A DNA stretch of 64,000 nt, taken from NCBI GenBank assembly GCA_016933335.1, contig JAFGBD010000032.1, positions 30,508 to 94,507 on the forward strand, given 5' to 3'. The translations under genes were made by a program, and so were the position numbers. This DNA is from Bacteroidales bacterium. GTDB taxonomy: Bacteria > Bacteroidota > Bacteroidia > Bacteroidales > UBA10428. Positions 56,548-64,000 of the stretch are shown here, in pieces. How positions within the stretch are numbered: the stretch's first letter is position 1; every line of letters begins with the position of its first letter. The notes under the pieces are model-generated. The model did no database searches, was not told where the DNA came from, and was given only the letters and a program-made list of their open reading frames with translations.

Positions 56548-58123
56548 ATTACTAACTATAAAAGAAGCAAGTAAATGGGCTAGCAAACATTTAGGCAAGA
56601 ATGTAACTACTTCAAATATTTCCTATTTAATTCAATATGGTCGAATAAGAAAGATAGGCGATAATGGAACAATACAGGTTTCAAAAGATGAATTAGTTAA
56701 ATATTACAAATCGTATAATGGTTACCGGGAAGTCTCCTGGAAGGATCAATTGGGTGATGATTTGAATTGGGCATTGTCATTTGACCAATATAAAGAAGCA
56801 GAAACAACAAAGCATGTTCATAGGTTACATCCTTACAAAGGAAAGTTTATTCCTCAATTAGTCGAATATTTTTTGGATGATCATACGGATAAATTCAAGA
56901 CAAAAACCTATTTTAATAAAGGTGACATTATTCTTGATCCATTCTCAGGCAGCGGGACAACCATGGTACAAGCTTCTGAACTGGGGATGCATTCAATAGG
57001 TATCGATATTTCAGCATTTAACACAATGATTGGTAATTGTAAAGTTGCTCATTATAATCTTGTGGATGTTCAATCTGAAATCATGCGAATTACCCAGGCA
57101 CTTAGGATATTTTTAACTGATTCGCATACGCTTGAATTTGAAGATAAGCTTATGCAGGCTCTGTATGAGTTCAATAATAGGTATTTTCCAGTGCCCGAAT
57201 ATAAGTATAGATTAAGACAGGGAGAAATAAATGAGAAACAATACGGTGAGGAAAAAGAAAAGGAATTTCTACCGGTTTTTCAAAAGCTAGTAAAGGATTA
57301 TAATATCAAATTACGGCAGGATAAATCTGATACATTTCTGGATAAATGGTATTCGCAGCATATCAGAGAAGAAATTCAATTTGTTTACAAAGAGATAAAG
57401 AAAATTCAGAATGAAGATACGAAGACAATAATTAGTATAATACTTAGCAGGACTATTCGATCTTGTAGAGCCACAACACATGCTGACCTGGCAACTTTAA
57501 TAGAACCTATTACATCGACCTATTATTGTGCTAAACACGGTAAAATGTGTAAACCTCTTTTTTCAATTTTAAAATGGTGGGAAACATATTCAACTGATAC
57601 TGTTAAAAGACTAGTGCGCTTTAATAAGTTAAGGACAGATACCAAACAAATCTGTTTAACAGGCGATAGTCGGGTTATAAATATTTTTAGTGAACTTGAT
57701 AGTATTGATCCAACATTTGCTAAACTTGCCAGAAAACAAAAGATAAAAGGAATCTTTTCATCTCCACCCTATGTTGGCTTAATAGATTATCATGAACAAC
57801 ATGCATATGCTTATGATTTATTCGGTTTTGAAAGAAAAGATGAACTAGAAATAGGTCCTTTATTCAAAGGTCAGGGCAGAGAGGCAAAAGAGAGCTATAT
57901 TCAAGGTATCAGCGATGTTCTAAACAATTGTAAAAAATATTTAGTTGACGACTATGATGTTTTTCTGGTTGCCAATGATAAGTATAATATGTATCCGATA
58001 ATTGCTAGAAAAGCCGATATGCAAATTATAGACCAATTTAAAAGGCCGGTTTTAAATCGAACGGAAAAAGATAAAGGCGCTTATTCCGAAATAATATTTC
58101 ATCTAAAATCAAAGCAATTGTGA
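56540..58123 (+). CDS. DNA methyltransferase (N4/N6 amino type) of the TdeIII-like system
   Basis: 527 residues. An N-terminal HTH (TIKEASKWASKHLGKNVTTS) is unusual for this class. SAM-binding motif ILDPFSGSGTTMVQASELG is at 133-149 and the catalytic SSPPYVGLID lies near residue 410, with the recognition region in between; this is an FxGxG-first order. It modifies the exocyclic amino group of adenine or cytosine. A small ORF and a TdeIII-like endonuclease follow in the same operon. The length exceeds a minimal methyltransferase, mostly through the central region. Confidence 0.88.
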   Translation: MAELLTIKEASKWASKHLGKNVTTSNISYLIQYGRIRKIGDNGTIQVSKDELVKYYKSYNGYREVSWKDQLGDDLNWALSFDQYKEAETTKHVHRLHPYKGKFIPQLVEYFLDDHTDKFKTKTYFNKGDIILDPFSGSGTTMVQASELGMHSIGIDISAFNTMIGNCKVAHYNLVDVQSEIMRITQALRIFLTDSHTLEFEDKLMQALYEFNNRYFPVPEYKYRLRQGEINEKQYGEEKEKEFLPVFQKLVKDYNIKLRQDKSDTFLDKWYSQHIREEIQFVYKEIKKIQNEDTKTIISIILSRTIRSCRATTHADLATLIEPITSTYYCAKHGKMCKPLFSILKWWETYSTDTVKRLVRFNKLRTDTKQICLTGDSRVINIFSELDSIDPTFAKLARKQKIKGIFSSPPYVGLIDYHEQHAYAYDLFGFERKDELEIGPLFKGQGREAKESYIQGISDVLNNCKKYLVDDYDVFLVANDKYNMYPIIARKADMQIIDQFKRPVLNRTEKDKGAYSEIIFHLKSKQL

Positions 58124-58305
58124 TTGCAGTAAATTTAGACAAAGTAATTTATCAGCTGACGATAGAAGATATACAAAATGTTGCAGATGATTTTTTAGGC
58201 AGATTGCTTACCATTAATGAAATTGAATTAATAGAAGGAAAAATTGGCGATAATATTGACTGGTATTGTGCCATTGTTAATACCATAACTCTAAATATAA
58301 AATAA
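58120..58305 (+). CDS. Small ORF between methyltransferase and endonuclease
   Basis: 61 codons, GTG start overlapping the methyltransferase stop (GTGA), stop 2 bp before the endonuclease start. The peptide is acidic and soluble (VIYQLTIEDIQNVADDFLGR). The tight spacing on both sides argues that it is translated. No family recognised; it could be a regulatory or accessory subunit. Confidence 0.55.
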   Translation: MIAVNLDKVIYQLTIEDIQNVADDFLGRLLTINEIELIEGKIGDNIDWYCAIVNTITLNIK

Positions 58306-58307
58306 TT

Positions 58308-59087
58308 ATGGCACTAACAGAAATACAGATTCAGAATGTCGAAAATGTTTTAAGAAACAGCTTAAGACATAAATTTCAAAATTATCACCCGGAACCAGCA
58401 TCGATGCCCTTTCATACAAGATTACTAGGTAAAGACAGAATAGCTCTTTTTTCTTTTATACATTCATTAAATACAAATTTTGGAACAAGTATTTTTGAAC
58501 CAGTTGCCAAAGCATTAGCTTCTTTAAGTTTTGCCAGTGCAGAATCTCAGCAAACTGCTGGAACGCAAATTTCTTCTGAATCTCAAAAAGTAATCCAAAA
58601 TATCATAGATCGACTTACTACTGCTGAAACTTTACCAAATAAACCGGATGAAATTTTAGCTATCAGAGAAGTATGCCAAAAGGGTGAAATGAATAGGGTA
58701 AAACTTACAAAGGTTGATATAAAATTAATCGATAAAAACGGTAGAATATGCTTAATCGATTTGAAGACAGCCAAACCTAATGCAGGTGGATTTAAAGAAT
58801 TCAAGAGAACACTTTTAGAGTGGGTAGCGGCAACGCTTGCGACTAATCCAAAAGCAATTGTTCAAACCATTATTGCAATTCCTTACAACCCTTATGAACC
58901 ACAACCTTATAGAAGATGGACAATTAGAGGAATGTTAGACTTGGAAAATGAATTGAAAGTAGCTAAGGAATTTTGGGATTTCATTGGTGGAACTGGTGCA
59001 TATGAAGATCTGCTTGACATTTTTGAAAGAATTGGTATAGAATTGAGACCGGAAATCGATAAATATTTTGAGAAGTATAATAAGTAA
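58308..59087 (+). CDS. TdeIII-like type II restriction endonuclease
   Basis: 259 residues. PASMPFHTRLLGKDRIALFS followed by SLNTNFGTSIFEPVA is the signature of TdeIII-type enzymes as I recall them. The PD-(D/E)XK-like core reads KVDIKLID (Asp 137) and LIDLKTAKPN (Asp 151, Lys 153), a DxK active site. It should cut the sequence protected by the methyltransferase at 56540. TdeIII is reported to recognise GGNCC; sharing this is an inference. It is the last gene before repeat R3. Confidence 0.8.
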   Translation: MALTEIQIQNVENVLRNSLRHKFQNYHPEPASMPFHTRLLGKDRIALFSFIHSLNTNFGTSIFEPVAKALASLSFASAESQQTAGTQISSESQKVIQNIIDRLTTAETLPNKPDEILAIREVCQKGEMNRVKLTKVDIKLIDKNGRICLIDLKTAKPNAGGFKEFKRTLLEWVAATLATNPKAIVQTIIAIPYNPYEPQPYRRWTIRGMLDLENELKVAKEFWDFIGGTGAYEDLLDIFERIGIELRPEIDKYFEKYNK

Positions 59088-59134
59088 TAATTTGGCTGAT
59101 CATATAATGCAGACCATTTTTAAAACTTTAAATG

Positions 59135-59356
59135 CTACACCCATTTTGCTCCGTTATACTACGCAAAAGGATTGTTCTGTATAGACTACTCAATACTAAA
59201 ACTTTTTAGCCTGCGCGCTTTAAAAAGTACTTATAAGAGGATCTTTCTAATAGATAAGCATTTCGGTCTTATAACCCTAAGCTATCTTAACATAATGCTT
59301 GCAGCATTATGAGACAAATTAGTCTCATAATTTGCATTATATGTAAATAGCTTGAA
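59135..59356 (+). repeat. R3: short boundary repeat
   Basis: The 5' block (CTACACCCATTTTGCTCC, ACGCAAAAGGA) is followed by palindrome AAGCTATCTTAACATAATG (59281) with CATTATATGTAAATAGCTT (to 59355). The apical hairpin ATGAGAC/GTCTCAT has a few-base loop. It is in the same orientation as R2 and R4-R7. Confidence 0.85.
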
Positions 59357-59388
59357 GTTATAAAGAATATATGGGTTTTGAAAATGGT

Positions 59389-60741
59389 TTATTTGCTTAT
59401 CTCTTTTTCAAACCAGACCAAATAATCATCTAGTTTTGAAATGAGATAATATGGAAGATTTAATAAATAATATTCTTGGTTTTGAGAAGTCAAAACTTTG
59501 TCTATACTTAGGTTTCCGGAATAAATTCTTACAGCCATATCATGATTGGTTAGATCCATAAAAAGATGCAGGGATTTGAGTTTACCAGTTGCGCCGGATT
59601 TAACTTCGATAGGTATAATGAAATTCTTGAATTTATATAAATAATCTACTTCAGCTGTGGATGTTTTTTTCTCCCTAATCCAAAAGATAATATCGCTAAG
59701 AATATTGTATTCTTTAGCCAATAATTCCTGTCCTACAATATGTTCTGCAATAATACCTCTGTATGAATCACTTAAGTCCTTTATTCCAATTAGTTCCTGC
59801 TGAATTCCAACAAAATAATTTAACAAACCAGTGTCCAGAACCTGCAGTCTTGGAGATTTTCTTTTGTCTGGAGCTATCGGATTTTCAGTGCCTGTAGTTG
59901 GATATACAAGTTTGATCAACATCGCTTTTTCAAGAATCCTCAGACCTTCCCCCATCTCCCTTGATCCATAATTTGAATTACCAAAACCATGAAACCTGAT
60001 TCTTTTGCCGGCCTCATCAAATGCTGATCGTATTGCATGTCTTATAAGTTGCACCTGGGTGGAATTACGGGCATATTTTTCTACATCATCCATATAGGAA
60101 ATTAATAATGACTCATATATATGTTTCAAAGATGTTAAATCATGATTCTTAATATAATTCTCAATGATTTCAGGCATACCACCCAGCAATGTGTATGTAT
60201 TAAATAATTTTAAGATTTTGTCATGGGCAAATGGAGGAATCGGAGTCTTGTTCAGCAATTCTAAAACAGCGATTTCTTCGCTTGCTTCTAAAAATTCATA
60301 AAAAGACACAGGCCGAATTACTCTATATTCAACACGTCCAACAGGAAAACTAATAGATTTATCAAATAAGGTTTCAAGTAATGAACCAGCGGCCAATACA
60401 AATATGTCTGGTGCTTGTTCATAGAAGTATCTAAGTTGAGCTATTGCAGACGGAGCTTCCTGAATCTCATCAATGAATAATAATGTGTTCTTTATTTTCC
60501 TCTGTCTATTCTTTATTAAAAATATTGCCTGTATCAGGTCTTCCGTATTTGGATATTTATTAAATATTTCTCTGTCTTCTGATCTCTCCAGATTCATGTA
60601 TATGAATTGTTCAAATTGTTCTGCAAATATATTTACTGCAGTAGTTTTGCCAACTTGCCTGGCACCCCTTAGAATCAAAGGTTTTCGATTTGATGATAAC
60701 CTCCAGTTTTCAAGTTCATGTATGATATCTCTTTTAAACAT
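59389..60741 (-). CDS. AAA_14/DUF4143 ATPase
   Basis: 450 residues. Walker A GARQVGKTT (26-34) and Walker B TLLFIDEIQEAP belong to the AAA_14 domain. The C-terminal DUF4143 domain has a PD-(D/E)XK-like core (STAEVDYLYKFKNFIIPIEV, then KSGATGK). These proteins are very common and mobile among Bacteroidota and are often found as single-gene cassettes; their biochemical role is unsettled. It is the only gene of module 3, between R3 and R4, and is transcribed against the repeat orientation. Confidence 0.9.
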   Translation of the reverse strand: MFKRDIIHELENWRLSSNRKPLILRGARQVGKTTAVNIFAEQFEQFIYMNLERSEDREIFNKYPNTEDLIQAIFLIKNRQRKIKNTLLFIDEIQEAPSAIAQLRYFYEQAPDIFVLAAGSLLETLFDKSISFPVGRVEYRVIRPVSFYEFLEASEEIAVLELLNKTPIPPFAHDKILKLFNTYTLLGGMPEIIENYIKNHDLTSLKHIYESLLISYMDDVEKYARNSTQVQLIRHAIRSAFDEAGKRIRFHGFGNSNYGSREMGEGLRILEKAMLIKLVYPTTGTENPIAPDKRKSPRLQVLDTGLLNYFVGIQQELIGIKDLSDSYRGIIAEHIVGQELLAKEYNILSDIIFWIREKKTSTAEVDYLYKFKNFIIPIEVKSGATGKLKSLHLFMDLTNHDMAVRIYSGNLSIDKVLTSQNQEYYLLNLPYYLISKLDDYLVWFEKEISK

Positions 60742-60831
60742 GTTACAAAGTTAGGGTAATTTATTTAGAATATTGTAATATATTATGGGTTAATTTTGTG
60801 GTTATGTGTAATATTTTTGTGGAAATTACTA

Positions 60832-61054
60832 CTCCACACCCATTTTGCTCCACTACACTGCGCAAAAAGAGTGTTCCATTACAGGGAAACTCGTTATAAA
60901 AACTTTTTGGCCAGCGCGCTTTAAAATGTACTTATAAGAGGATTTTTCCTGGTAAGAAGCATTTCGGACTTATAGCCCTAAGCTATGTTAACATAATGCT
61001 TGCAGCATTATGAGACAAATTAGTCTCATAATTTGACATTATAATAAATAGCTT
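60832..61054 (+). repeat. R4: short boundary repeat
   Basis: 5' block CTCCACACCCATTTTGCTCC with GCGCAAAAAGAG, then palindrome 60980-61054 (AAGCTATGTTAACATAATG with CATTATAATAAATAGCTT) and apical hairpin ATGAGAC/GTCTCAT. Confidence 0.88.
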
Positions 61055-61101
61055 GAAGTTATCAATATTTATTGGGATTTGGAAGGCAATTATAAAATAT
61101 A

Positions 61102-61362
61102 TCAATCATAATGAAACCTACAACTCAATATGATAATTTCATTATCTAATACTTTATATACAAGTCGATGTTCCTGATTTATTCTGCGTGACCAGCAACC
61201 TTGGTATTTATATTTTAAAGGTTCAGGCTTACCTAACCCTTCAAAAGGATTTCTTAAGGTTTCTTTTATTAATTGATTTAACCTTTTAAATAGTTTCTTA
61301 TCAACTTTTAACCAATATAAATAATCTTCCCAGGATTCATCCACAAAAGATAATTTCTTCAT
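61102..61362 (-). CDS. YoeB/Txe-family mRNA interferase toxin
   Basis: 86 residues. RelE-fold YoeB features: SFVDESWEDYLYWLKVDKKL at the start, NPFEGLGKPEPLKY in the middle, then GCWSRRINQEHRLVY and a C-terminal SCRFHYD, with the His and Tyr of the active site. It cleaves mRNA on the ribosome when free. It overlaps the antitoxin stop by 4 bp, so antitoxin is made first. Confidence 0.92.
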   Translation of the reverse strand: MKKLSFVDESWEDYLYWLKVDKKLFKRLNQLIKETLRNPFEGLGKPEPLKYKYQGCWSRRINQEHRLVYKVLDNEIIILSCRFHYD

Positions 61363-61613
61363 TCTTCAATTAAATCTTTTGTGAATGTTTCTCCCTTATT
61401 GGCTTTATTTAAAGCTGATTCTAATCTTTCAGCATTCTTTTTGGATGATAAAAGATAGTTAGTCTCTATGTATGAATTATATTCATCTAAAGAAATAATA
61501 ACCGCTGCCTTTTTTTCACCCCGGTTAATAATTACTGTTTCATGATCATCAGTAACTATATTAAGAAATTTCTTTAAATCTTTTCTAAATTCTGACATAT
61601 TAGTTGTTTGCAT
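61359..61613 (-). CDS. YefM/Phd-family antitoxin
   Basis: 84 residues from the ATG at 61613 (MQTTNMSEFRKDLKKFLNIV). The DNA-binding N-domain has VIINRGEKKAAVIISLDEYN, followed by a flexible toxin-binding tail. It neutralises the YoeB-like toxin and represses the operon. TGTACA hexamers, the core recognised by E. coli YefM, lie just upstream. Confidence 0.92.
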   Translation of the reverse strand: MQTTNMSEFRKDLKKFLNIVTDDHETVIINRGEKKAAVIISLDEYNSYIETNYLLSSKKNAERLESALNKANKGETFTKDLIEE

Positions 61614-61615
61614 AA

Positions 61616-61657
61616 TGTACAATATTTAAAAATAAATTATGTACAAATGTACGTACA
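61616..61657 (-). promoter_or_regulatory. YefM-type operator
   Basis: TGTACA at 61616-61621 and 61640-61645, and the palindrome TGTACGTACA at 61648-61657. The hexamers at 61640 and 61652 (CGTACA) have 12-bp centre-to-centre spacing, as reported for the E. coli yefM-yoeB operator. Confidence 0.7.
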
Positions 61658-61692
61658 TTATTTGAAAAATCAAAATTTTTATTAATCATTTA

Positions 61693-61952
61693 CTCCACTT
61701 CACACTCATTTTGCTTCGTTTCACTGTGCAAAAAGAGTGTTCCGTTAAAGCATCCGGAACAAAAACTTTTTAGCTCACGCGCTTTAATATGTTCCCTAAA
61801 TAGGATTTATCCTGATGAGAAGCTTATCGAACTTAAAGCCCTAAGCTATCTTAATCCCGACATGTTATGTCGGGACAGGCTATAATGCTTGCAGCATTAT
61901 AAGACACATATTACATACGTTTCTTATAATTGGCATTATGTGTAAATAGCTT
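61693..61952 (+). repeat. R5: short boundary repeat with an extra nested hairpin
   Basis: 5' block at 61693, palindrome 61843-61952 (AAGCTATCTTAA with TGTAAATAGCTT). One arm is interrupted by an insert holding the hairpin TCCCGACAT/ATGTCGGGA (61855-61875). The apical hairpin is ATTATAAGA/TTCTTATAAT. Confidence 0.85.
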
Positions 61953-62083
61953 AATGACATGCAGGATTTAGCGTTAAAGCATTATCAAATGTTCCTAAGT
62001 GGACTAAAGGATACACCGATTGTTATATCTGAGTGTATTTCAGTTTAGAAGCCGGGAATTTTGTATATTCGCTTATTGTAGAT

Positions 62084-62404
62084 ATGATCAAAAAGGATAA
62101 AATATCGGAGATTATAAATAAAATTGCTACAGGATATAATCCTGATAGAATCATTCTTTTTGGATCGTATGCAAGCGGTAATCCCAATGATGACAGCGAT
62201 TTAGATTTATTTGTAATCAAGGATTCAGATTTACCCAGACCACAAAGAACGGTTCAGGTTAGAAAAATGCTTTATGGAGCCAAGATCCCTATTGACCTGA
62301 TCGTATATACTCCCAAAGAAATCGAAGAATCTAAAAATAACAAATACAGTTTTGTATTTGAAGTATTAAATACAGGAAAAACGATATATGAGCGACCGGC
62401 TTGA
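62084..62404 (+). CDS. MNT-domain nucleotidyltransferase (antitoxin-type)
   Basis: 106 residues from the ATG at 62084 (a longer frame upstream is unlikely). The minimal nucleotidyltransferase motif is complete: IILFGSYASG (Gly-Ser 27-28) and DSDLDLFV (Asp 39, Asp 41), with a third acid at IDLIVY. In MNT-HEPN pairs the MNT protein neutralises the HEPN RNase, in known cases by adding AMP units to it. It overlaps the HEPN gene by 17 bp. Confidence 0.9.
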   Translation: MIKKDKISEIINKIATGYNPDRIILFGSYASGNPNDDSDLDLFVIKDSDLPRPQRTVQVRKMLYGAKIPIDLIVYTPKEIEESKNNKYSFVFEVLNTGKTIYERPA

Positions 62405-62810
62405 GGAAATAAAACAATGGATAATAAAAGGTGATCATGATCTTGGTACCGCCAAAATAACTTTTTTGCATATTCCTGAATATCTTGATACTGTTACTTT
62501 TCATTGTCAACAAGCAGTGGAAAAGTATTTAAAGGCTTTTTTGGTTTTTCTGTCAAAACCATTTCGATTTTCCCATGATCTGGTTTATTTGCTAGATCTT
62601 ATTTCTGAAAACGATCCGGACTTTGCGAAGTATTATGATAGTATCTCAGAACTACAGGGGTATGCGGTGGAAATAAGATACCCTGATGAAACTATATTTC
62701 TTTCGCAGGAAAATGTTAAACAAGCTATTTCCATCGCGAAAGATGTCAGAGATTTCATTACCAAAAAAATGGATATCACAATTGAATATAATATTATTAT
62801 CGATAAATAG
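62388..62810 (+). CDS. HEPN-domain toxin-type protein
   Basis: 140 residues, helical. HEPN features: TVTFHCQQAVEKYLKAFLVF, FRFSHDLVYLLDLI and YAVEIRYPDE. HEPN proteins paired with MNT proteins act as RNases held in check by the partner. The Rx4-6H motif is not plainly visible, as usual in this subfamily. Module 5 between R5 and R6 consists of this pair alone. Confidence 0.88.
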   Translation: MSDRLEEIKQWIIKGDHDLGTAKITFLHIPEYLDTVTFHCQQAVEKYLKAFLVFLSKPFRFSHDLVYLLDLISENDPDFAKYYDSISELQGYAVEIRYPDETIFLSQENVKQAISIAKDVRDFITKKMDITIEYNIIIDK

Positions 62811-62823
62811 CATAAGTATTTCA

Positions 62824-63056
62824 CTCCACACCCATTTTGCTCCGCTTCTCTGCGCAAAAAGAGTGTTCCGCTACGGGAGAACATTCGTTACAAAAACTTT
62901 TTGTCCTGCGCGCTTAAGAATGTACTCTATAAGGATTTTTTTCAGATAAGGAGCTTATTGAACGTACAGCCCTAAGCTATGTTAACATAATGCTTGCAGC
63001 ATTATAAGACACATATTTACATACGTTTCTTATAATTGGCATTATATTAAATAGCT
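62824..63056 (+). repeat. R6: short boundary repeat
   Basis: 5' block CTCCACACCCATTTTGCTCC with GCGCAAAAAGAG, then palindrome 62974-63056 (AAGCTATGTTAACATAATG with CATTATATTAAATAGCT). The apical hairpin is ATTATAAGA/TTCTTATAAT as in R5. Confidence 0.88.
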
Positions 63057-63229
63057 ACGATTGGTTATTGATTTCGAATGATATCTTTCACGAATATCTT
63101 TAACCATATAATAAAGTACTGAAATTAGAGATAGAATTTTTAATAGTATTCAAAGTTTATAAATTGATAGTAAATTATTCAGCTTTTAATTCATTTCAAT
63201 TTTGATTATTTTTGAAAAAAAGACGGAAA

Positions 63230-63457
63230 ATGAATACAAATGCATATAAAATTTCATTGAGTTATAGTCAGGTACTTGAATTGGTTAAGCAATTACCAAA
63301 GAAAGATAAAGCTAAGCTAAGTAAAGAATTAGCCAAAGAAGCAATCGACATTAGACTAACTCATTTATTAAATTCTTTTCAAACTAATGAATTAGATGAA
63401 GATACTATCAATGAAGAAGTTGAAAAGATAAGAGAAGGAATATATGCCAAAAAGTAA
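63230..63457 (+). CDS. Antitoxin partner of the PIN toxin
   Basis: 75 residues from the ATG at 63230 (MNTNAYKISLSYSQVLELVK). Helical and charged, with a middle like other antitoxins that sit before COG1569-type PIN toxins (QLPKKDKAKLSKELAKEAID). It overlaps the toxin gene by 14 bp. The assignment rests on size and position more than on motifs. Confidence 0.75.
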   Translation: MNTNAYKISLSYSQVLELVKQLPKKDKAKLSKELAKEAIDIRLTHLLNSFQTNELDEDTINEEVEKIREGIYAKK

Positions 63458-63878
63458 AGCAATTAAGATTATTATTGATACAAATCTGTTTGTTAGCTTT
63501 CTTATTGGTAAGAGATTGAAAAAGCTTAAGCAATTGCTTATCAATTCACAGATTAAACTGATTTTCTCAGAACAAAATATTCTCGAATTAAAGCTTGTTA
63601 CTGATCGCCCAAAATTTCGTAAATACTTCAACAAAAACGATGTACTTGATTTAATCGATTTAATGTATTCAATCGGAAAAATTGTAAAAGTCACTAAACA
63701 ACCAAAAATTTGCCGTGATCCAAAAGACAATTTCCTTTTAGGTCTATCGGATTTAAGCAAAGCAGATTATTTGGTTTCAAGCGATAAAGATTTGCTGGAA
63801 GTACATCAATATAAGACAACTAAAATCATTGGAATAGATGAGCTAGAAAGAATATTGGAGGATGTTACTCTGCATTAA
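63444..63878 (+). CDS. PIN-domain RNase toxin (VapC-like, COG1569 type)
   Basis: 144 residues. Acidic residues of the PIN active site: Asp 12 (IIIDTNLFVS), Glu 48 (QNILELK), Asp 92 (CRDPKDNFLL) and Asp 114 (VSSDKDLL). These coordinate metal ions for RNA cleavage. It ends 26 bp before repeat R7. Confidence 0.9.
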   Translation: MPKSKAIKIIIDTNLFVSFLIGKRLKKLKQLLINSQIKLIFSEQNILELKLVTDRPKFRKYFNKNDVLDLIDLMYSIGKIVKVTKQPKICRDPKDNFLLGLSDLSKADYLVSSDKDLLEVHQYKTTKIIGIDELERILEDVTLH

Positions 63879-63904
63879 CCATTATTTCTTAGTCATTTGC
63901 TCCA

Positions 63905-64000
63905 CTCCACACACATTTTGCTCTATTCTCCCCTTCATGCTGGCCCAATGCTAAAACCATTCACAGAATGGTTTCTTAACGCATTGTCCTGCAAAAAGAG
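63905..64000 (+). repeat. R7: boundary repeat cut by the window end
   Basis: CTCCACACACATTTTGCTC is followed about 60 bp later by CTGCAAAAAGAG at the very end. The loop of this 5' stem is enlarged and holds the hairpin AAACCATTC/GAATGGTTT. The array therefore continues beyond the window. Confidence 0.75.

Noticed and set aside
42933..64000. CRISPR array as explanation for the regularly placed repeats
   Set aside because: The repeat unit is ~235 bp or longer, the intervals are 0.6-7 kb and filled with genes, and there are no cas genes.
42933..64000. Classical integron attC sites
   Set aside because: Not accepted as proven: core boxes RYYYAAC and GTTRRRY are complete only in R1 (left) and R2 (right) respectively, and no integrase is in the window. 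Kept as an analogy only.

Overview
The window comes from a member of the Bacteroidota, most like an anaerobic or gut/sediment Bacteroidales-type organism. The evidence is a SusC/SusD pair, lipoproteins with Bacteroidota lipoboxes, a GldM-type domain protein, the rpmB-rpmG-DUF4295-ftsY-rimO order, and promoters of the TTTG-N19-21-TAnnTTTG type. No rRNA, tRNA or CRISPR array was seen.

Region 1 (1-14957) is outer-surface and carbohydrate metabolism. Two fasciclin-domain (FAS1) proteins precede a SusC/SusD importer. A GH3 beta-glucosidase faces them, followed by a B12-binding-type radical SAM protein, an OmpA-type envelope protein and a repeat/beta-propeller protein. Region 2 (14958-20017) holds a SpoIIE-type phosphatase and an OLD-like ATPase whose TOPRIM residues look lost. 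This pair is flanked by two arrays of the octamer TTGACGAA spaced exactly 21 bp apart and pointing outward; the right-hand array lies just upstream of a 31-residue membrane peptide. Region 3 (20018-42884) is mostly housekeeping: rlmN, a serine hydrolase, two thioredoxin-fold proteins, two hybrid sensor kinases, a candidate small RNA, an exonuclease/GIY-YIG fusion, cinA, rpmB, rpmG, ftsY, rimO, clpC, gyrA and a TPR protein.

Region 4 (42933-64000) is an accessory array, visibly more A/T rich. Seven copies (R1-R7) of one structured repeat family, all in the same orientation, separate six modules. Module 1 holds a trypsin-like protease, a vsr remnant, a BglII-like restriction-modification system and a type II-short CBASS operon (CD-NTase, E2-like protein, 2TM-NUDIX-type effector, LexA-like regulator). 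Module 2 holds a GHKL/MORC-like ATPase with an HTH partner, a PD-(D/E)XK-like protein, and a TdeIII-like restriction-modification system with its own controller protein and operators. Module 3 is an AAA_14/DUF4143 ATPase, module 4 a YoeB/YefM toxin-antitoxin pair, module 5 an MNT/HEPN pair and module 6 a PIN-toxin pair. The array runs off the window end.

The repeats are the most notable feature. Each has a 5' stem-loop block and a long palindrome whose outer arms are conserved and whose apical part varies from a few bases to about 400. Between the two long copies (R1, R2) several helices differ in sequence but keep pairing, which points to selection on structure. The layout resembles an integron cassette array. 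However, standard attC core boxes are only partly present and no integrase lies in the window, so the mobilising system is unknown.
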